A model generated the notes under the pieces. It worked only from the letters and a program-made list of their open reading frames with translations. It was not told the origin of the DNA and did not search any database. Shown here piece by piece: positions 57,856-64,000 of a stretch of DNA of 64,000 nt. Each line of letters opens with the position of its first letter. Positions within the stretch are counted from its first letter, which is position 1. This DNA comes from Saussurea involucrata. Lineage: Eukaryota > Streptophyta > Magnoliopsida > Asterales > Asteraceae. Location of the stretch: the NCBI GenBank assembly GCA_033807775.1, contig CM066315.1:9862501-9926500 (forward strand), written 5' to 3'. Made by a program: the position numbers and the translations under genes.

Positions 57856-57858
57856 TAC

Positions 57859-58432
57859 ATGTAATATACCCTTTATTTATTTTATGCATTTTTACGGATG
57901 TTAATTATTTATTTTGACTCATATTTTTATCATTCACATACAATGATGTATGGTTCTACTTGCTACACAAACACTTGGGGTCAAGTCACTCAAAAATAGT
58001 ATGCCACTCTACGCTACGATTAGTCTATTTCATCTATTCGATCATTGTATTGTATGATTGAGTCGTCTTTGATATGCAATGGTTTATATGTCATATGTAT
58101 TGTTTAATGTTTGATAATTTGTGTGATTTGTTGTCCATTCTAGTGTGATCACATTGTTATGACATGTTGGCCCCTGATTGGACGACAAACACGCATAAAT
58201 ATTTGTAGGAGGTTGAGTATAAATACACAAGGTTTTTTAATTTTTTGTTAATATTTATATAAATCAAATAATCACAAATTGTTTGTGGGATAAGAAAAAA
58301 CCAATTATAACCTAGACACTTTTGTATCAAATATCTTGGAAAATAATATTCACTCATAACACTCTTGAGAGTATGAAGAATACATGGTTTTCTTCTTGGG
58401 ACCGGGGTAGGGAAATCGATATCACTCCAGGG
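57859..58432. other. Spacer, no gene seen
   Basis: No recognisable coding sequence. The 158-residue minus-strand frame at 58157-58633 overlaps the MITE at 58433 and has no domain signs. Confidence 0.4.
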
Positions 58433-58824
58433 CATGGGCGGACCCAGTGTAGCGCATACGGTGGCACGTGTCACCGTATCGTTTGTCCGGCGAAGGGTAA
58501 AATTTAGTAACGGTATGAAGAGTGCAACCGTATTATTTTGGAGGGTGCAACCGTATCGTTTTAAATGGTGCAACCGTATCAAAAAAAAACTCTTAAAATC
58601 AACCAAAAATTCCAAAAAAACTCTTAAAATCAATCAAAAATCCAAAAAAAAACTCTTAAAATAACCAAAAAAACCCTGAAAAGTTCTCTCGAATTTGATT
58701 TTTTTTAAAAGTTCCTCGAAATCGAGAAAAAAAAAAAAAATTCAAAGCAATCGGACGATGTGAAATTTTTTTAGGTTCGTCAAAGGTGCCACCGTAAGAA
58801 AAAATTCTTGGATCCGCCTATGCT
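58433..58824 (+). repeat. MITE-like element with CATGGGCGGACCC / GGATCCGCCTATG ends
   Basis: The ends are inverted, and 'gcatacggtggcacgtg(t/c)caccgtat' follows the left end. Inside, 'accaaaaa(t)ccaaaaaaactcttaaaat' is repeated about three times (58587-58670). A related copy is at 60341. Confidence 0.7.
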
Positions 58825-59245
58825 CAAAGGAATTCTTGTACTTAGAAAATCATGTAAGCTCATATACCATGCATGGAAGAAGTACCCTGCCATTTATAGC
58901 AAGACGTGCCTTTAATGTTAGTCAGCATATGACACATGTCATTTCGAAAAGCTTTAGGTTTGCTGAAAGCTTTAGGTTTGTGCCAATGTGAATCCAAAAA
59001 TTAAGATCAACAAAAATGTTTGGTTGCTTATTTACATAAACACGCACCATACACCAGTTCTAAAACCAATTTAATGATCACAATACTTGCATTGGTGTCT
59101 TACAAATACAAAAAACATAATTCTACTTTGGATCAGATATATCGTCACTGTGTCGGTATCATAATCAATTCGAACAAGTAAGATATTGATGTTAGCCTTT
59201 GACTATTCTACTCTTGCCTTGAGACCACCATACAAGAATACTAGT

Positions 59246-59631
59246 GGATAAATCGTAACAACATGGTGTTTAAAGCGGATAAATCGAAGCTCACAGAGAG
59301 ATTTTTCGAGTTCCAACGAAGAATTTTCGAGTGGGTGTCAAAGAGGGCAGTCAAGAAAAAGTGGGACTGGAAAACGTGGCTAGTGGATCCGACATTGATA
59401 TAACCAGAAAAATATAGTGGTCTTCGATTATGTGTGGATGCTACTCGCAGACTGCAGATCGATGACCTTATTATGAGATTGAAGTGGTTATGGGTTAAGG
59501 CGGTACTGGGTGGGTGAATACAGAAACATGCATCCTTGTAGGTGATGGGAGGGTGTAATGGATTCTATATTTGCATGAAACCTGTTTGTAAATTCCATGT
59601 TGGTTATAAAAATTCTGCTGATTCAAAAAAA
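59246..59631 (+). mobile_element. Short LINE 3' fragment with a 12-bp target duplication
   Basis: AAGAATACTAGT occurs on both sides (59234-59245 and 59632-59643). The insert of about 386 bp translates at its start to FFEFQRRIFEWVSKRAVK and then WLVDPTLI, the conserved C-terminus of LINE ORF2. It ends 'ctgctgattc' plus poly(A). It is a strongly 5'-truncated insertion. Confidence 0.9.
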
Positions 59632-59643
59632 AAGAATACTAGT

Positions 59644-60340
59644 TAGACTGCCTATACAACCTTATCAGATCCATATGGGATAAAAGAAACAAAAACACAT
59701 CATTATAAGTTGTAACCTTTTTTAATAGAGTAAATGTGTTAATACCAATATATTCACTTGTGAATATACTCATGATCAAGTTTGGAAAACCCTATCCAAA
59801 AAGGTAAAAAAAATGATACACGAAACTCATGAGTATGTTAGACACATGCGACTCAATTACTGAAATAGTATCTCTCCCCTAAAAAACCTGTATAGCCCCT
59901 AAGCTACAAGAACTGCAAAAGTGTGGAATTGAAACATAAAATCTAAATAAAATCATGTATTTTTTTGATATAATTTGTTTGATTAAAAAATTAACTGTAT
60001 TTAATATAATTTAGAGAGAGAAAAATATGAGGTTAATGTATAAAGTTTATATACCAATTTCAAAAAGTCATATTAAACTATAATAACTTGTGACATTGAA
60101 TTTTAAGTTATATTTATCAAAAAACGATACAGGATGTTTAATAGGTTCTTTACAATACTTTTATCTTAAAAAACAACAGGAACATGGGAAAGAAAAACAG
60201 AATAGAGACCGGTTTGCCAGCGATAAACCTGGACTCAATCTACCCCGCACCCCATAGTAACTTGTGGCAATTGCTATAGTGTGCCACAACTATCTTTGAC
60301 GATTTACTATATACATGATATACATATTTGTTGTCATATA
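59644..60340. other. Spacer, no gene seen
   Basis: A+T-rich sequence with no recognisable gene or repeat ends. Confidence 0.4.
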
Positions 60341-60640
60341 CATGGGCAGACCTAGGTAAGAGCATACGGTGGCACGTGCCACCGTATTGTTTCTCCGCCG
60401 TAAGGTTAAAAAAATTAGGTTCGTGAAATGTGCAATCGTATCAATTTGATTTGTGCCACCATATATATTTACTATGTTTCTAAAAAAATTGTCATAATGA
60501 GACTTGAACTTGAGACCTCAAGTTTAAAAAGCAAGGGACTAACCAGCAAACCAACATTGATTTTGTAAAAAATATCTTTATATTTGTTTTTTATAGTTAA
60601 ATGGTGTCAACGTTTGAATTTTTTTTTAAATCCACCCTGG
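60341..60640 (+). repeat. MITE-like element related to 58433-58824
   Basis: It begins 'catgggcagacctagg', then 'gagcatacggtggcacgtgccaccgtat'. The right end 'aaatccaccctggtc' is a weak complement. It lies about 1 kb upstream of the cotransporter exon. Confidence 0.65.
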
Positions 60641-60765
60641 TCATATATATCATCTTGAAAAATACATTGTTCTTAGAATTTGAGGTTTAACCTCAATGTT
60701 CGATCATACACAACCCTATTTAAAAACTATCTTCAATAGATTCCGTATTTTTGATATGTTACTGA

Positions 60766-61324
60766 GAGGGTGTTTGGGAGTGTGTTTGAAAAGTGCTTAT
60801 TGACTTATTGGCTTCTCAAGAAGTCAATAAGTTAAAAAGGGTGTTTGGAAAACTCAAAAGTGCTTTTAAAACTGCTTTTCCATTACCTTGCAAACGCGAT
60901 TTTTAAGAAGTAACAAACCCTTGACTTTTGGATTTGAAAAGTGCTTCTTGAGTTCAAAATTACAAAAATAACCTTTTTTATTATATTTTTTTATATAATA
61001 AATTTTATTATATTATATATTTGTAAAAAAAATAATTTTTAAAAAAAATAATTTTTGTCTAAAAATAACTTATTTGTTAAAAAAAATATTTGTTAAAAAA
61101 AATATTTTTTTTGTCTAAAAATAGAGATGTCCTTTTTGGTCATTTTACATGTATAAGCTAAGCCAAACACTTTTTAAAAAATAACTTATTGACTTATTGA
61201 CTTTTTCTACCACAAAAGCTAATCCAAACACTTTTTTAAAAACTCCTTTTCCAGAAGCAATAAGTCAATAAGCACTTTTAGCCAAAAACACTTTTGGACT
61301 AAAAAAACACTTCCAAACACCCTC
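60766..61324 (+). repeat. hAT-like MITE with GAGGGTGTTTGGGAGTG ends
   Basis: The left end GAGGGTGTTTGGGAGTGTG and right end 'cacttccaaacaccctc' form an inverted pair. 'aagtgcttattgacttattg' and its complement lie just inside. It ends 270 bp upstream of the cotransporter start codon, so it lies in the promoter region. Confidence 0.8.
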
Positions 61325-61458
61325 TGAATATGTATAAAAATTAGACATGGAAGTCGGGCACGTTTGTTTTGACCAAATATTTTGATGTAGCATAGAAAGG
61401 AGAGAATTTTCCTGTTTTCTTACTCGATTCAAAATACCAACACCCCGTCCACTCTGCG

Positions 61459-61474
61459 TCTCTCTCTCTCTCTC
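61459..61474 (+). repeat. CT microsatellite in the probable 5' leader
   Basis: An uninterrupted (TC)n tract about 120 bp upstream of the cotransporter start codon, typical of plant 5' UTRs. Confidence 0.7.
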
Positions 61475-61595
61475 CAATATTAGATACACACGAAATCTGC
61501 GGATTCTTTCTTTCCTTCTCTCTCGTTAGTAGATTGGATCTCCAAGTATATAGATACAAAAAATATCTCTTCTACTCATAGATCGGCCACACCAA

Positions 61596-61753
61596 ATGAG
61601 GAATGAAGAGATTGAGAGCTCCGATGACAACGAATTACCATCCTCCGCACCACGAGTTGGTCGTAAATACGGCCCCGTCGTTGCACACGATAATGATCCC
61701 GTCGTGCTTGAGATGTCCTCCTTCGATCACGGATCTTCGTCTGATTCCTTAAA
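61596..61753 (+). CDS. CCC1: Cation-chloride cotransporter (CCC1 type), first coding exon only
   Basis: The family moves chloride with sodium and/or potassium across Golgi/TGN and plasma membranes. The 158-bp exon starts at ATG 61596 and ends after AA at 61753, before GTTAGT, in phase 2. Its 52 complete codons read as the hydrophilic N-terminus, with the motif GRKYGPVVAHDNDPVV then LEMSSFDHGSSSDSLK. This matches the plant CCC1 start (RKYRPVVAHD..AVVEMSS.DPGSSS..LKN). No second exon was found up to 64000, so either the first intron exceeds 2.2 kb or a short exon was missed. The membrane domains lie off the window. The assignment rests on this one motif. Confidence 0.7.
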
Positions 61754-62964
61754 GTTAGTCAGTTTTACTCTCTTCGCCCCCTTTTTTCCTTTCTTTGATA
61801 CTTGATATTATCATGGAAACATCACAGATGAGAAAACTAGAAATGTTTGGAACAAATATAGCAAATTTGAGTTCTATTACAACTAACTGTGTAGAATTAG
61901 TAGCTACCGCTCTATTTTTGCTTTGATGTGTTGCAATATGTACGAATTTGTTGACAGATTTGCACTTGCCCTAGACCAATTGTTAAGCAAGAATTTGCTT
62001 TTGTAATGCCGTTATAAACTATTGCTTTATATTCCTTGTAATGAGGTCTAAAATGTTGCGTTTATTCTGTTGTCAAACCAACACTTGTGAGTTATAAATT
62101 GACGTGAATCGTGTTCTTAATGACCTACCTAAATCTATCAATTTGTTATACTTACTATAAAGTTCATTATAGCTATCATGTTTTTCCCTGTAAGTAGCTT
62201 AAATTGATAACAATATACTTGAAACATAGCCCATATGATTTTATGAGGTTACATTGTAGGTCTTCCTTTGGTACTGAAGGAGTAGAGTATACAAGTGCCA
62301 TGATACTGTAATAGGTTTCATCATAGGTAATGGTAGCATATAGTAATGACAAACACAGATACATTCATCGCATATGCCACACTTCAACTGAGTATCTGGT
62401 ACATGTTTATGCTCAATGTTGTGACTCTGCAGAAATTATGCTGTGTTCTGACTCCTGTGTATTGATCAAATATTCTGAAACACCCAAAGTTACAAGGTAG
62501 AAGAATAAACATGTATTACCTATTCCCATTTACATCATAGATAGGTGGATCCTCAACCACACACCCTCTACCGGCTTTAGGGCGAATTTCTCATCAAGTG
62601 TGCAATTGTATAGTAGGTATTATCTTTAGAATGGACTAAAAAGGTATGTTAAGGTAAGCACTTTCCTTGTTGTAAAACATCTTGGGCTCTTTGGTGTTCC
62701 TCTTTGGCTACCTATGTTGTTTTTTGTAGTCATACACGTGCATATTATCTTTGCTGTGCTCTTGTCTTCTTGAGTTTGGAAACACTTTGAAAATATTTTT
62801 TAAGATTTAGATTGTTGAAATGAATGTTTTATCTTTTTATGCTGGTTCTTAGTGGGTTTGGAATACGTTTTATGAGGGTGGTATGCCATAAATGTTTTGA
62901 GAAAGAGTTGAGTATGTTGTACTTGTACAATTTAGAGGCAACAGAAGTTAGAGTTTGGCAGAAT

Positions 62965-63062
62965 ACCTCTAGCAGCGTCTGTCTTGTGGGACAGAGGTAA
63001 GGTCTGCATACGTCTTAGCCTCCACACCCTACCTTCGGTGGGATATGCTGCATCTGTTTGGT
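62965..63062 (+). mobile_element. Degenerate Au-SINE-like fragment
   Basis: The phrase 'gacagaggtaaggtctgcat', followed by 'ccacaccctaccttcggtgggat', resembles the conserved part of plant Au SINEs. No ends, poly-T tail or target duplication were fixed. Confidence 0.4.
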
Positions 63063-63666
63063 TTTTGTATCTGTTCGTGGTTCTATTCTAAGGTGTGGAC
63101 GAACAAAAAGCAAAGAAATAAAATAAAATATTAGGGGCACTATCGCGCCATTAGTTACAGTTTATCTTGGACCTTGACTTTTCTTCGTGGTGTGGAAGAA
63201 TAAGAACAGACTTTTACAGTTACTTTGGACCTTGAGTTTCCTCTTTGGTGGTAGTAGCCTTGGTCTGCGGTATAATCGACAAATTGACAGTTGATACTTG
63301 AGGAAGTAACTAAATACTCAGTACAGCTGGCGTTCACTTTGACAGCGGAAAGAAGTAGGAAGAAGTCTCTATTTGGTGGTAGGGCTGTAAGGGGAGTTTC
63401 TAGTCCTTAAGCTGACAGTTGGTGGCAACAGTATGGGCTTTATGTTCTTAATCATGGGGAGAAGAATAAAAATGTTGAGTAACAAGCTAAAATTGCCTTC
63501 TTAAGTTCTCTGTTTAGCTGAGGAGTTGGGCTACGAGAAATACACTTATTGATAGTTTGAATAATACTAATCTAAACCAAACAAACGTACCCGGTATATC
63601 CCACTCAGAAGGAGGGTTGGGGGATTTGAATAAATACTTATCTATCTTTATGGTACCAAACATGAT

Positions 63667-63785
63667 GTATACAACTAATTATTTACAGAATGTGATAGCT
63701 ACACCTCCATCTATTTTCTTTTAGGATAAAATCAATAAACATTAAGTATGCAACTAATTATTTACAGAATGTAATAGCTACACCT
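63667..63785 (+). repeat. Direct repeat of 40 bp, 79 bp apart
   Basis: 'gtat(a/g)caactaattatttac' followed by 'agaatgt(g/a)atagctacacct' occurs at 63667-63706 and 63746-63785 with two differences. Confidence 0.75.
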
Positions 63786-64000
63786 CATTTTTGCGAAAAT
63801 TATCGCATTCGAAACAAATGTCAGATGGAAAGTTGGCACAATTCGTATATTTGGAATCAGCATAGATTCCTCACGATGACCCCCTTGCACGCCCAGGGTC
63901 AGACTACTTCATAAGATCAGCAATCAAGCCCAGTTGTTATGTATTTATTTTTTATCTCATACGTTACAAGGAAAGGAAGACAGGCGTCAAGAGTCGAGCT

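Larger units (their letters stand above)
61754..64000 (+). other. Presumed first intron of the CCC1-type gene
   Basis: No exon with recognisable cotransporter sequence was seen. A SINE-like stretch lies at 62965-63062 and a 79-bp-spaced direct repeat at 63667-63785. Confidence 0.5.

Noticed and set aside
58157..58633. 158-residue minus-strand frame
   Set aside because: It crosses into a MITE, has no conserved motif, and the region is otherwise non-coding.

Overview
This is a plant nuclear window, A+T-rich and dominated by transposable elements. It holds spliced genes with GT-AG introns, Ty1/copia and other LTR retrotransposons, plant L1-type LINEs, Helitrons and many MITEs. Protein similarities and the look of the repeats suggest a eudicot, probably an asterid such as Asteraceae. 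The family assignment is inference.

Host genes. (1) Sphingosine-1-phosphate lyase (DPL1 type), + strand, 13763-18014, 15 exons, 540 aa, apparently intact. (2) A LAZY1/IGT-family gravitropism gene, - strand, 22678-24385, 5 coding exons, 376 aa, convergent with the lyase; its first coding exon is 6 nt and its last 20 nt. (3) A two-exon multi-pass membrane protein (resembling DUF7733), - strand, 42326-43209, 269 aa. (4) A heavy-metal-associated isoprenylated protein (HIPP) with two HMA domains and a CaaX end, - strand, 51286-53024, about 256 aa. (5) The first coding exon of a cation-chloride cotransporter (CCC1 type), + strand, 61596-61753, continuing past the right edge. The genes have unrelated functions and no cluster logic is visible.

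Repeat layout. 1-13317 is a nested stack: a MITE interrupted by a - strand LTR retrotransposon, whose long LTR (984-10018) is itself interrupted by a young 6.4-kb non-autonomous copia-like element (1320-7763), with a 5'-truncated LINE at 10124-13247. 18.8-21.2 kb holds nested MITEs and a 1.8-kb fold-back palindrome. 26.3-27.5 kb is a Helitron with three tandem copies of its 5' part. 27.9-33.4 kb is a GGTGG minisatellite/palindrome joined to a decayed copia element and a foreign LTR fragment. 34.0-39.7 kb is a complete but pol-deleted copia element with target-site duplications (TSDs). 39.9-41.6 kb is a solo LTR with a TSD. 45.3-49.3 kb is a decayed LINE. 55.3-57.2 kb is a second Helitron cluster with several 5' ends and two 3' ends. 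Short MITEs fill much of the remaining space, including three introns of the lyase.

No rRNA, tRNA, CRISPR or bacterial-type operon was seen. No convincing new biological system is visible. The most distinctive items are the tandem Helitron ends, the fold-back palindrome, the coiled-coil-encoding non-autonomous retroelement and the micro-exons of the lyase and LAZY1 genes.
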